Source of the DNA: Oidiodendron maius Zn
Lineage: Eukaryota; Ascomycota; Leotiomycetes; Myxotrichaceae
DNA length: 64,000 bases
Direction: 5' to 3'
Assembly: GCA_000827325.1 (NCBI GenBank)
Contig: KN832889.1
Span: forward strand, 434,001 to 498,000
Positions 1-10,769 of the stretch are shown piece by piece. Each line of letters opens with the position of its first letter. Position 1 is the first letter of the stretch. The position numbers were made by a program, and so were the translations under genes. The notes under the pieces are model-generated. The model ran no database searches and was not told where the DNA came from. It saw only the letters and a list, made by a program, of their open reading frames with translations.

Positions 1-598
1 TGAAATGATGGTAATTCCATGGAAAGTATCCCCGTAGAACACACACAGTCCCTGTAGAGTCGCATAAGATTTCGGCAAGTTCTTGGAAGGACCGATGGTC
101 GTGGACACAGGTTTTGGCATGATGAGGCCAGAGTCAAATAGGATTCTTCCGACTTATAGTGTAATATGTAGCGCCTTAGATTTTTATAGGAAAATCTACT
201 TTAGGTATCAACCCGTTCGATGGAATCAGTGTTCTCATCCGATACTTCTTTGCAGCATATTTGAGACTAGAATTCTTCGCTCCACGCGTTGATATGGCTG
301 TGGAGTTTCGTCACGTCTCAAGCTCCACCAGTAGGAGTAAAAGTTGTCCAGTAAATAGGATCTGCTGCGCATATTTGGCCTACCTATTTCTTTATGCCAC
401 TATGTTTCATAGCCGAGTCACTAATTTTCATTGCCCTTATTTCGTAGTTCTCTATATCCTAACAAAGGCAAACCGATATCAGTGGTGTGATTTCAATTTG
501 TCTTTCGTGGACCAAGAGTCACTACTCCCAAGTAAAACCTTTGGTGTCGATTTAATAATTCTCTCGATCCGTCGCTCTTTCTAGACAGCTACCATTAT
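1..598. other. left-edge non-coding stretch
   Basis: No recognisable gene. Two short overlapping open frames (83-292 and 261-584) show no family features and AT-rich, low-complexity codon content. The stretch is the 3' flank of the glycosidase gene that ends at 599. Confidence 0.5.
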
Positions 599-2805
599 CT
601 ACGAAGTCCCTAGGTCCACTGTCGGCAAATCTACTACATGCAACTTTGTACTCCCATATGGCCTCAATTCCACCTCTTCCACAGCACCGACACACTGTCG
701 GGCGCCCCGCAATGGCACCCGCCCCGGCACACTATCAAGGTATAACGGCCAGTCGATCAGGCAGGCCTTGACAGTCACGTAGTTCGGTGGCGCACCTAGT
801 GCCCAGATAGGATCCGGCAGTACTTTCCCGGGCGCTGCAGACCCGTCGTAGTGATAGACAAGAGTTGCCGGGTCGATAGCATAGTTCCACGGCGCGGTAG
901 GGAGCAGCGTCCAGTCGCGAGATGCCGGCGGAGCATAGCCGGCTGGCAGAAGCTCCTGGGTCACGTAATCATGCGGTGCAGTACTGCTGCTCGTGAAGGG
1001 GATGGCGAGACCGTAGAGGAGCGCACCGTAATAGACAGCCACGGTGGCGTTGGGACGGGGTTCTAGGCGAAGGGAAGTACTGATGCTGTAGCGAAGCATA
1101 GTAGTCCCTGAGGATATGGAGAGGGTGTGCATACCCGTATCGACGTCTGGAGAAACAGAGACGGTGTTGTTGTGGCCATCAGGACCAGTGAGGGTGGCGA
1201 TGGTGCTTTTTGTTGCATCGGCCCATGTGGGGACGCGCACGGCGAAGTAGAAGGGTTCTGTTGCAGTAACATTGTAAACGAGGTCAAGGTCGAAGGGGTA
1301 GTTCGTTGTTGCAATGATATTGACGGCGGCACCACTCGAGAGCCTCGTCGTCACATTCGCAGGGCCGAGGAGGGCGTGGGCGAGGCCTGACACCCCAAAT
1401 TGGACGAAAGAGGCGGACAGAAATTTGGGATATCCTTGCGGGTGGTTAACTGTGCAACACGGATAGTTACCTTCGAGGGTAAACATCTGGCCCACGGTGT
1501 TCACGTCTGAGAAAGGCGTTTCCGTCAGGTTCTTGGACCATGGCTGATTTGGCTCTGCCATATACTGCCGAGCCCACCAATCTGGAGTGAGCGCTCCCGG
1601 AAGGGCATTGAACGCAGCCAGCTCAGCGCGGTCAGCGTACCAGTTCTCGCCCAATGCCTGGTAGAGGTAGCTGAGCGAGTACATGACCTCGACAGCCGTA
1701 CAGGTCTCGGATCTATCCTTGATTAGTGTCTCGGTCCAGCAAAGTGTCAGAGAGTCAGGGCACACCCCATGTATCCCATCTGCCCATTTATATACTCGTC
1801 TGCAAGGATAGACCCAGATGCCGAGCCATGATAGAAGAATGTCCAGTTTACGCCCTGGTGCGTGAGCTCGATAAGAGAATCATTGTGCAAGAACCTCCGA
1901 TAGACTGCTGTGGCCTTCAATCCCTCACCTTCGTTGACGCCATGAAAGTATTCCCATGGCAGACTATTATAGAAAGTTTGGTTTAATTCGTCAAGTTCCC
2001 CCTTGGGGAACACATCTGCTCGAAACCAGTAGTCCCAGTTCACGCCCGCCTGGTAAAGGTAGTGCATATTCTCCAGGATTAGCTCCGAGTAGTTGCCTGG
2101 GTGGTACTCGAACAGCCACATGAGAGGAACCATGAGGTCCTGCGCGCGAGACAGGCCCCATTCGGTGGCGCTTTCCGGATACATGTCACCGTCGTGATAG
2201 ATGAAGCCGGTGAAGTTATCTGCCAGCATTGAATTCATCAGCACCGCAAACCGCTGCATAGCGCTTACTATTCGCTCTGTATATGCTTCGTCCGCCTGCG
2301 CAAGCTGCATGAGAGCCAGGCATAGCAGATTCCTTGGCCACATGTTCCTGTTTGTTCCGGTCTCGTACCCCAGCCAGCCATCCGCTTGCTGGTGGTCCAG
2401 CACGTAGTCTGTTGCATTGCGCACTTGCGCCTTCAGGCGCTCATCACCCACACCGTATGCTAGCGGCACTATGGCGTTGAGCCAGTAGGGGAATGCCTCA
2501 TGTAAAATACTGTACTCTGAACGGCCACCAATCCAAGCGCTATCCGAAACGAAGCTCCAGAAGTCCATCAAATGCCCACCGAGGCCGCTTGTCTGCAGCA
2601 TGAGCTGGTCATGTAGCCATCCAAGTGGCTTAATCTGCCCCAGGTTTAACGGCTCGAAGACCAAGGGGACAACTAAGTATTTTCAACGTCCGAGTAAACG
2701 AACTAACTATGTGATTGAATACTCACGCGGCCGGCTTTCCGTTGATGATGATGGTGCTACAATAGCGACGGCGACAAACAATCCTATTAATCCAAAGTAC
2801 TTCAT
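599..2805 (-). CDS. secreted GH127-type beta-L-arabinofuranosidase-like protein (DUF1680)
   Basis: Three exons (2727-2805, 1766-2672, 599-1712) give 699 residues. Both introns (2673-2726 and 1713-1765) are GT-AG, and the second explains what first looks like a frameshift. Exon 1 encodes a hydrophobic signal peptide (MKYFGLIGLFVAVAIVA). The family hydrolyses terminal beta-L-arabinofuranosyl residues with a zinc-thiolate site made of one Glu and three Cys. Splicing restores the GSETC motif (Glu331, Cys333), and the CC pair lies at Cys414-Cys415, a spacing close to that of bacterial GH127. A Thr/Ser/Asn-rich C-terminal half fits glycosylation outside the cell. It lies just outside module A and lacks the module A promoter boxes, so membership in that cluster is unlikely. 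The exact sugar specificity is inferred from the family only. Confidence 0.85.
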
Positions 2806-3951
2806 GCTGGTGATCGAGTTTCCGTGTAAGCTATCAGTAGACAGAAGAAGTTATACCCATTAATTCAGCTACATTCTAGTTACGATTGCGAGCATGGGAT
2901 ATTTCCCAGATATAACATCATCTGCCAGCAAGATACTACGCTTATTAAAAACTTCATTTTATTACATTCATCGAGTTAGATAGAATTTCGACCTTCCGTT
3001 ACTAGTTACTTCTGAGCGCATCGTTCTGGCGCGACTTCGTATCATGGTATACCCGACAATGCTCGAGGCGGGGAAGCCCCCACTTCTGTCGGTTTTATAT
3101 CTCTCCACCAACTGCCTTTTGATGGTTAATAGATGATTTGATTTGATTTACTCCCATTGGAACTCCTTTCCTGTTTCGATAGATTTCGTTTGTCACATGC
3201 TTAGTTACTTCGGCACTTCGGCATGACGAATGTAAGTTACTTTTCTCGGAGCATTATCATCCTCAATGTCCTCTTTGGTTTGGAAGTGCTACTATCCTGC
3301 ATGCCCAGTGCATCCCTTATTTCCTCTTGACTTGCTGCACATGAATGGTCAGCCGTTTGCTCTGCTGCATTCGCCTTGAATTTTGTAGCACAGGATAATC
3401 AGAAAGCTAGATCTGGTACCTCCTAACCCAACACCAAGAAAAAATTTGAAAAATTTGAACATAGACTTAAGAAAAAGTTATGAAGTCTAAATACCAATTT
3501 AATTCTTTGTACTATTATTTTCGTGGGTGTGATAAATTTTCGCTGAAGTGGCCTGTTAAGCATGGTTGCAAGATGTCTTGAAGAAACACACATGATTATT
3601 TAACGGCTTCCCTATTGTGAGAGTTTGATAGATTTGCTCGTTATATTTACCTTTAAAGAGCTAGAATTGGCGGAGAGTGATCAACTCGCGTATATCATCG
3701 ACGCGCTTATAAAATACGTTATCAATTACCATATTCAAATGCGGTGGTAGGGACAATATGACTATTCTGCTCTGACTTGCTGTTGTAATAAATACACTGT
3801 ATTATCCAGAACCTTCCCCATTTCACTCAGTTATGACGGGCTTGAACACAACTCTTCAATTGGCTCCATTGTCGAGCTAAATTCAATACTAATGTATCTT
3901 AATATCATATCTGGCCCCAGATGTCTCAACGGTACCACTATAGCACAACGA
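2806..3951. other. intergenic, AT-rich
   Basis: Upstream region of the glycosidase gene followed by the 3' flank of the aldolase gene. Runs of A/T around 3430-3800 suggest decayed sequence, but no transposase or other coding trace was recognised. No module A or B box was seen. Confidence 0.4.
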
Positions 3952-4803
3952 TCAAAGCTTTTGAGCTCGCGCCGCCGTCCTTCCTTTCTCACAAATCTGG
4001 AAACTGGCTTTCGCGCCCGACGCAAGAAAATTTGGATCTTGTCCAGAGAGCAAGAAAGAGAACCCCATCTCAGTTTTACGTTTCGAGGCGACTTCCGTTG
4101 CCGCAACAGTGCCAATATGCACACCAAGCCTCTTCCCAATTTCCAGCACCTTCTCCAATGCTTCAATAAATGAAGATTCTTCACCATCTCCTCCAGCAAG
4201 ACCCAGGGACTGACGGAGATCATACGGACCAATAAAACACCCCGTTACTCCTTTAACACTAAGGATCTCCTCTGCATTCTTGATTCCGTCGACAGATTCG
4301 ATCATAGGCATAATAGCCAAATCCCTGGCTCGTTTTGAGAGGTACTTTCCCACATCCGACGAATTATCAGTGTCTGCGTAAGGCGCCAGGAACGGTCCGA
4401 AACTGCGCTGGCCGATAGGTGGGTAGATGGCTCGCTGGATGATATCTTCAGCTTCTTTCCTACTTTGAACCATGGGTATGATAACCCCTCCGGCTCCGCT
4501 ATCTAAAGCCCATTTAATCCACTCGATTCCATGTGAAGGGACGCGGATTATGGGAACACATTGTCCTGCTGAAGCAGCGACAACTGCGTGTGTCAGATTG
4601 GTTGCTTCACGAGGGGATGTTGGAGCGTGTTCTTGGTCAATTAATACCCATTCGAATCCTGATCGTGCGACGATTTGCGCACACAATACGCTTCCGATAG
4701 ATATTGCTGCACCGATTATTGGTTTGTTTTCCTTGAGGAGACTGGAGAAGGTTTTCGTCGCTGTTGTGCCTGATCCCTGCTTACTGGCTGGCGAGTCGTA
4801 CAT
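3952..4803 (-). CDS. HpcH/HpaI-family class II aldolase
   Basis: Single exon, 283 residues. The family cleaves 4-hydroxy-2-oxo acids (for example 2-keto-3-deoxy-L-rhamnonate or 4-hydroxy-2-oxoheptanedioate) to pyruvate and an aldehyde, using a divalent metal. Visible family features are the WVLIDQEHAPTS segment (residues 52-63, with the catalytic-type His59), the PMIESVDGI segment that supplies the metal-binding Glu, and GPYDLRQSLG with the second acidic ligand. The length is slightly above the bacterial 250-270 because of a Ser/Thr-rich N-terminal extension. It is divergent from a sugar porter, and the shared 536-bp promoter carries two ATTCCGCC boxes. It probably supplies the pyruvate-forming step of module A. 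The substrate is not determined by sequence. Confidence 0.88.
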   Translation of the reverse strand: MYDSPASKQGSGTTATKTFSSLLKENKPIIGAAISIGSVLCAQIVARSGFEWVLIDQEHAPTSPREATNLTHAVVAASAGQCVPIIRVPSHGIEWIKWALDSGAGGVIIPMVQSRKEAEDIIQRAIYPPIGQRSFGPFLAPYADTDNSSDVGKYLSKRARDLAIMPMIESVDGIKNAEEILSVKGVTGCFIGPYDLRQSLGLAGGDGEESSFIEALEKVLEIGKRLGVHIGTVAATEVASKRKTEMGFSFLLSGQDPNFLASGAKASFQICEKGRTAARAQKL

Positions 4804-5110
4804 TTCTGAGGATCAGATCTGGAGTTTGGATTTGTACCACACTCCAGATATCGAAGATGGACCTTTTATTAAGTTCACGCTTTAGAGGACCAAGGATGTT
4901 GCAGAGTCTTGATCGAAAGATGGACGGATAGATGGGAAAGTGAATTGTGAATTGCTCGGACCTCTGTGACTGCTTCTCCCAATCAATATTTCCCTAAAGT
5001 TTTGATAGAGGCTGCTGCTAGCTTCGAAACATTATTCAGTGTGCACAGCCGATTTATTTTCTATTCTGTGGTCCATCATGGATATCGAGGTGATCTTAGC
5101 CAATGAGGAA

Positions 5111-5144
5111 TGAGGGGTCCATTCCGCCTCTCCGCAATTCCGCC
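5111..5144. promoter_or_regulatory. module A boxes, aldolase/porter promoter
   Basis: Two exact ATTCCGCC octamers at 5121-5128 and 5137-5144, with TCCGCA between them. The 10-mer TGAGGGGTCC lies directly upstream (5111-5120) and recurs in the promoter at 16961-16970. The boxes are about 320-340 bp from the aldolase start and 200 bp from the porter start. CGG/CCG triplets are typical Zn2Cys6 half-sites. Confidence 0.55.
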
Positions 5145-5339
5145 AATATCACCAGAATATAGATCCCGCCCTTAAAATTGGAATCTTACAGGAAAGTACT
5201 ACCAAGTATAAGCAACACTCTGCTAATCCCCAGATTTATTTTCCCCAGATTTTCCCCACCCCAGAGTTTTTTTTCTTTGTCGGGGTTTTCCTTCCTCTAT
5301 CTTCTCCAAACACCACTATCCAAACGTCGCTCAATCAAA

Positions 5340-6923
5340 ATGGGGAGGTTTATTCCCAGCTTTACCCTCTACAATTGGGGCATTGTGATGCTTATATCAC
5401 TAGGTAACACCTCTGTGTCTTACGGGCTAGGGGCAATTGCCGGCGCTCTCGGTCAAGGAAGCTTCTACGAATACATGCATCTGGTTGCCGATGCCTCCGA
5501 ACCAGGGTATTCTCATACATCAAACTACGTCAGCGCATGTACAGGCTGCTTACTCGCAGGAGCCGTTCTTGGTGTTTGTGTGAATGGATGGGGGGCGGAC
5601 TTTCTTGGTAGAAAATTATGTTTGCAGGTCGGAGCTGTGATATTCATCACAGGAGGAGCACTGCAAGCCGGGTCCGTCAATCAGGGTATGTACCTCGGAG
5701 CGCGCTTCATCACAGGAGTAGGAATGGGCTCCTTATGGACCACCATCCCCATGTATCAAGCCGAACTCTCCACGCCCGATTCCCGCGGATTCATGGTTTC
5801 GATGACAGGTGTTATGTTTGCCTTGGGTTACTCCCTGAATGGGTGGATAAATTTCGGGACTTACTATGCTGGACAGGACGACCCTACGTCCTCATTTTCA
5901 TGGCGCTTTCCACTTGCATTTCAGGTCTTGCCGGCTCTCCTCATGTTTATTGGGTCACCGATGCTTCCTTCTTCTCCTCGTTGGCTCATAGAACAAGGAC
6001 GTCATGATGAAGCGCTGGTAGTTCTACGGAAACTACATGCAGAGCACGCAGCGAGCAACTCTGAGGTGGCTGATGATTATGCGAGACGAGAGTACATTCA
6101 AATGACCAAGCAGATCGCACACGACACCCAGATACAGCAGCAAATTGGAAGATTTGCAATTTTCAGAACCGCTCCGAATCGAAAGCGCCTATACCTTGGT
6201 TTTGGCATTTTATGGGGATGTCAGTTCCTGGGCTTGACCGTCATTGGAACGTATGGCGTTTTGGTGTATGACTCTCTCGGCTTGCATGGCTCTACTCCCT
6301 TGCTCCTACAATCTATCTGGGTCTCAATATCTCTGCCGGGAAATTTTACTACCGCACTGTTTGTTGATAAACTGGGCAGGCGCACCTTCCTCATGATCGG
6401 TTCGATTAGCATTCTTGTATGCCTCATTTTTAACGCAGCATTACAGTCTCAATTCCTGGGGACCAGCAACAGGGCGGGGCAGAACGCATCTGTATTTTTT
6501 ATTTTCCTCATGATTGTATTCTGGTCTTCCTGTTTAGACGCAACTCAATTTGTCTATCTTTCAGAGATCTTCCCTAGCCACCTCCGTTCTCAGGGTCAGG
6601 CGGTCGGTATGTTGGGTTGGGTGTTATCTGGTATTGTTCTTCTTGTTGCTGCTCCGATTGCGATGGATACCATTCACTGGAAGTTCTTGTTGATCAATAT
6701 CTGTTGTACGGTGGTGTTTATTTGCTGCCTTTACTTCTTCTACCCGGAGACTAAAGGCAAATCAATTGAGGATATCAATGCCGTTTTCGGAGAGACTGTG
6801 GTGTTGCACTTTGAAGGGGCAACAAAGGAAGATCAAGATGTCTATGAGATTGAGATTGCGAAGGAGCTTGTTGAGCAGGAGGATGTTCTGAGCTCGTCGC
6901 CTGCAGAGATTCGAGAACAGTGA
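5340..6923 (+). CDS. MFS sugar porter
   Basis: Single exon, 527 residues from the ATG at 5340. The frame is open further upstream, but only from non-ATG codons, and the segment in front of this ATG reads as a pyrimidine-rich fungal leader. Sugar-porter signatures are present: the DFLGRKL loop (residues 87-93), the SSPRWLIEQG version of the PESPR motif (211-220), DKLGRRTF in the second half, and PETKG at 469. Hydrophobic segments along the chain fit a 12-helix plasma-membrane symporter. The acidic C-tail contains no other domain. It is divergent from the aldolase gene and shares its boxed promoter, so it likely imports the module A substrate, a sugar or sugar acid. Specificity cannot be read from the sequence. 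Confidence 0.9.
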   Translation: MGRFIPSFTLYNWGIVMLISLGNTSVSYGLGAIAGALGQGSFYEYMHLVADASEPGYSHTSNYVSACTGCLLAGAVLGVCVNGWGADFLGRKLCLQVGAVIFITGGALQAGSVNQGMYLGARFITGVGMGSLWTTIPMYQAELSTPDSRGFMVSMTGVMFALGYSLNGWINFGTYYAGQDDPTSSFSWRFPLAFQVLPALLMFIGSPMLPSSPRWLIEQGRHDEALVVLRKLHAEHAASNSEVADDYARREYIQMTKQIAHDTQIQQQIGRFAIFRTAPNRKRLYLGFGILWGCQFLGLTVIGTYGVLVYDSLGLHGSTPLLLQSIWVSISLPGNFTTALFVDKLGRRTFLMIGSISILVCLIFNAALQSQFLGTSNRAGQNASVFFIFLMIVFWSSCLDATQFVYLSEIFPSHLRSQGQAVGMLGWVLSGIVLLVAAPIAMDTIHWKFLLINICCTVVFICCLYFFYPETKGKSIEDINAVFGETVVLHFEGATKEDQDVYEIEIAKELVEQEDVLSSSPAEIREQ

Positions 6924-7752
6924 CGGCGCACGGCTCCAGCAGTGTGACCGAGTTATGAACATACAAATTAGTGGATTTCGGAAAGGCCAGCTGTTTTGTG
7001 TATTGGTGATTTTTTGATTGTATGGATTTTGACGGTTAGAGCTTATGCAGCCTTCGTACAATGTCAAGCGATCACTCGGAAGGGTCATTTTTGCCCCCAA
7101 TGCAAAGCATATCTGAACTTTAATTCTTGACGGTGGATGACTCCAAATTCTTGCTCTCCTCTAGCTACTTTCCGGAGTTCAGCCCGAAGTTCAGCCTCCT
7201 CTTACGTGTCTCATTCGAAAACCTTGGATCAATTTGTTATGCGTTGCCAACTGCTCGATCATTGTTCCGAGTTGTGCTATTTTCGTCCAACTACATTTGG
7301 CATTGCTGCTCCTGCCCTTGATAGATTTTATTATATCCATGACAATTGGTGGACAGCATTTTTTGGGGGGAGCTAGGTTTGGAAGAATCGGTGATGTTGA
7401 TCTCACCTCACTGATTCCAGAAGTTTCTGCTCGCTAATATGACGAATATGAGGAGGCGACACAGATAATTAAGAAAGAGAAACTTCCTTCTCGCTCCACT
7501 TTCTGTAATTGGACTCGAGTGGTTCAGCGGGAGCCTGGGTCTGAGCCATACATCATTCGCTTTGGCCAAGTCGTCGCATTTCCGCACTGCCCTACACAGC
7601 GCCACGAGAAAAAATAATTCCAACCCCTGTGATAAGATTTCTTCAAGCCTAAATAAGGGTTTCATATCCTAACCTTCTTAGCTCAAGCCGCCACAGTTTC
7701 TTGGGAATACAATGGACGACAGCTTGGGCCTTCTCCTGTTAATGTTAAACTG
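6924..7752. other. intergenic between convergent genes
   Basis: 3' flanks of the porter and the SDR. Several short open frames of 60-110 codons overlap on both strands with no family features. One TTCCGC hexamer near 7577 is not in a promoter and is treated as chance. Confidence 0.5.
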
Positions 7753-8679
7753 CTATCGACCAGAAAACCCCCCATCCACGACATGAATCTCTCCACTAGC
7801 AAAGTCGCTGCACTTCAAAATTAGCCGATTACCTATAATTACGCCCGCTGACATGGAGAAAACGTACCTAGCCGTACTCGCCAAATAAACAATCGCGCCG
7901 GCCAAGTCCTCAGGCTTCCCCATCTTCCCCGCCGGTGTCCTAGCCAAAATGAACCTCTCCGTCTCTTCACTATAGCCACTTGTCATCTCCGTCTCAATAT
8001 ACCCCGGAGCCAATGCCGTAACACAAATCCCCTTACCCATCCACTCATTACTCAAACTCTTCGTCAATTGCCCTACCGCCCCTTTACTGCTCGCGTACGC
8101 CGCTACTTCGTACGAGCCCGTGAAACTTAGTACTGAAGCGATATTGATTATTTTCTTCGCCTGCGGTAACGGACCCCTTGATAAGGAAGTGGAAAACCAG
8201 TGTTTTGCTAGGGAGCGAGAGAGGAGGAACGTGGATTTCACATTAACGTGGAATATATCGTCCCATTTTTCTAGGGGGTATGAGATTGCCGGGGAACGAT
8301 GAGAGATACCTGCACAGTTGATTAGGATATCAATTTCGAATCCGTCATCGATGCAGATTTTTTGGATGAGAGCATCGAAATCGACAATTTGGGAGAGATC
8401 GCATTCGTAGGTTGAGAAATTGCGGCCCAGAGCTCTAATCGTAGATTCTACGTCGGAGCCGTTGGATGGGTGGCGCTGAAGTGAAATTATGTCTGCTCCT
8501 GCTGAAGCCCTGGAAGATGGTGAGTAAATGATATCGAAAAATCACCAGTAAAAGAAGAGAGGAATCACATACAATGCAATGCCCAAGGCGGCACCAATAC
8601 CACGTGTGCCTCCTGTTACTAGCGCAGTCTTGCCGATGAGCCCGAAAAGGGAGGTAAGATAGTCAGATGCGGATGTCAT
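7753..8679 (-). CDS. KduD-like short-chain dehydrogenase/reductase
   Basis: Three exons (8573-8679, 7868-8509, 7753-7807) encode 267 residues. Introns are 8510-8572 and 7808-7867. The second is 60 nt without a stop, so the unspliced frame misleadingly reads through. The NAD(P)-binding TGGTRGIG motif is at residues 22-29, NCAG at 100-103, and the catalytic Tyr174-Lys178 pair (YASSK) follows the Ser-containing IINIASVLS segment. The KWDD, KIINIAS, SNEWMGKGI and APGYIETEM blocks resemble 2-dehydro-3-deoxy-gluconate 5-dehydrogenase (KduD) and gluconate dehydrogenases more than generic SDRs. That suggests oxidation of a hydroxyl on a deoxy-keto sugar acid. It is divergent from the flavocytochrome gene, with a boxed promoter between them. 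Confidence 0.85.
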
Positions 8680-9132
8680 ATTCAAGAGACGGGTAATTTG
8701 GAGGTAAAATCTATCTATTCGCAGAAATATCTGATTGGTATGGACTCTTATCGAAAGTTAGATGCACCCTGGTCTAACCGTTGGGTAACGAAGCTTCGAG
8801 ACTTTCCACTTTCCGCCTTCCGCTTTCCGCTTTCCGCTTTCCGCTTTCTGCTTTCCGCCTTGCCGTCTGAGGAGACGCTGTTCAACATGGATTCAGCGTT
8901 TTACGCTTGTCGTAAATGTCGGGGATCGATTCATTGTTCTTCCAATCAATAGGTCTGTTGGAGTATCCTGCGAGCCTGCGCCGCTGAGAAGCGTCCGTCA
9001 TGTTTTATTAGATTGTCTCTCCTCTAGGATTTTAGTTGACGCATCAGAACCTCAGCAGTGACGAGCTATTCCATTTTCTTGAACCTTGTTTGGAAAGATA
9101 TTGCTTTGTATAAACAGTATCATAATCTAGCG
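8680..9132. promoter_or_regulatory. divergent SDR/flavocytochrome promoter
   Basis: Shared 453-bp promoter. It contains the 7-bp tandem array at 8802-8857, listed separately, which multiplies the TTCCGC box found in the other module A promoters. Confidence 0.5.
8802..8857. repeat. eight-unit 7-bp tandem repeat (CTTTCCG)n
   Basis: Consecutive units begin at 8802, 8809, 8816, 8823, 8830, 8837, 8844 and 8851. Five are exact CTTTCCG; the others carry one substitution each (CTTTCCA, CCTTCCG, CTTTCTG). Six of the unit junctions read TTCCGC, the core of the module A box. Confidence 0.85.
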
Positions 9133-10769
9133 ATGGCCCCAGATAGAATTTTAACTGCAGATGAAATTGCGAAGCACAATAGTCGTCAGTCCTGCTGGGT
9201 TGTGATTGATGGCCATGCATACGATGTGACAGACTTCCTTGACCAACATCCAGGCGGTTCAGCGATAATACTGCGATATGCAGGGAAGGTGTGTCCCCAA
9301 AGAGCTCCCTACGTATCTGGATCTAACATATCCCAGGACGCCACAGAAGAATACTCACCAGTACACTCCCCTGGAACAATCGAAAAAGAACTCCCAAAAG
9401 GTAGTTTCAATACAGGCTCTTGATGCCCAAAAAACCCTTTGTTAATTTGAAATAGACAAACACCTTGGCCAAGTAGACCTCATGACATTTCTCTCTATCA
9501 GAAAAGCATCCAAATCCCCTCTCACAAATGCAACTCCAAGTGGTCCCCTACCAATAGAGATGTGCGTTAATCTCCATGATATCTCACTAGCTGCCCAGAA
9601 GGTCCTTCCGGAACGAGCATGGACCTATTACGCGTCTGCATCCGAAGACTTACACTCCCATCGCCGCAATCTCCACGACTGGGATCGAATCCTCTTTCGT
9701 CCTCGAGTGCTCAAAAACGTAAAACACGTCAATATGCACAGAAAAATTCTTGGGTTTGAAAGCAGTCTTCCTTTCTTCATAGCTCCTGCTGCAATGGCAG
9801 GCTTGGGACATCCGGATGGTGAACGTTGTCTCGTGAGAGGAGCTAAGAAGTTTAACATACCGTATTTTGTTAGTGACGGCTCGAGTGTGTCGCATGAGGA
9901 TCTTGCTCAAGAGTTGGAAAGAGAAGGGTACGGCGGCGTACTGTTTTATCAGTTATACGCAAAGAAGAAAAAAGACCTCACAATTCAACGTATTCATCGT
10001 GCTCGACAACTGGGTTATAAAGCCCTTATCATCACGGTCGACACAGCTGTCATGGGAATCCGTGAAGAGGATGATAGGTATAGGATGAGACAAGCATTTG
10101 AAAGAGGAGAGAAGTACATTCCATTATGTGGACTGGCCCCTTTAACAAAAGATGATGATTGGGTTCTGCGCGGTGTTCATAATGCTGCGTTGGATTGGAA
10201 TGATTTGAAGTGGGTCAAAGAGGCATGGGGAAATACGGGACCGATATCGATCAAGGGGATCCTGACCACCGAAGATGCTAAGATTGCTTGTGAGATGGGG
10301 TTTCAAAGCATCTATCTCAGTAATCATGGTGGACGGCAGATTGATTCTGGACCTTCAGGCCTTCGAGCTTTACTGGAGATTAGAAGATTTTATCCCGACG
10401 TCTTTGATAAGTGTGAGGTTCTGCTTGATGGGGGAGTGAGGCGCTCGAGGGATATTCTCAAGGCTCTTTGTCTTGGGGCGACGGGTGTTGGACTTGGGAG
10501 ACCATTTCTTTATGCGCTCAGTGCGTATGGAACGGAGGGCGTTCTGAAGGTTATCCAAAGTGAGTCCCGAGGGTCCTAGAAATCGTTTTATTGGCGATAC
10601 TAACTTTACTGGTTCAATAGTATTGAGCGACGAATTGGAAATATCGATGAGGCTGCTAGGCGTCACTAGTTTGGATGAGCTACGCCCACATATGGTCAAT
10701 AAACTGGATTTGGATAACTCAATTATGAGGGAGATTCCGGGCTTCAAGAATAGTACGTCGAAGTTGTGA
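9133..10769 (+). CDS. flavocytochrome b2-type L-2-hydroxyacid dehydrogenase
   Basis: Four exons (9133-9288, 9337-9400, 9456-10559, 10621-10769) give 490 residues, the usual length for cytochrome b2. The introns have consensus ends and TCTAAC/ACTAAC branch sites. Residues 1-75 form a cytochrome b5 domain with the HPGG heme ligand His39 and the second ligand His62. Residues of about 100-480 form the FMN-dependent alpha-hydroxyacid dehydrogenase barrel, with the active-site SNHGGRQ segment near 361-367 (His and Arg) and the LLDGGVRRSRDILKAL phosphate-binding region. The family oxidises L-lactate or a related 2-hydroxy acid to the 2-oxo acid and passes electrons to cytochrome c. No clear mitochondrial presequence is seen, so location is open. 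The promoter is shared with the KduD-like SDR. Confidence 0.9.

Noticed and set aside
83-584. Two overlapping short open frames at the left edge
   Set aside because: No start context, splice signals or family features; codon use is like the surrounding non-coding DNA.
1747-1765. Apparent frameshift splitting the GH127 gene
   Set aside because: A 53-nt GT-AG intron (1713-1765) with a CTAAT branch site restores the conserved GSETC motif, so the gene is intact.
7577-7582. Extra TTCCGC hexamer as a module A box
   Set aside because: Isolated single hexamer between convergent genes, as expected by chance.
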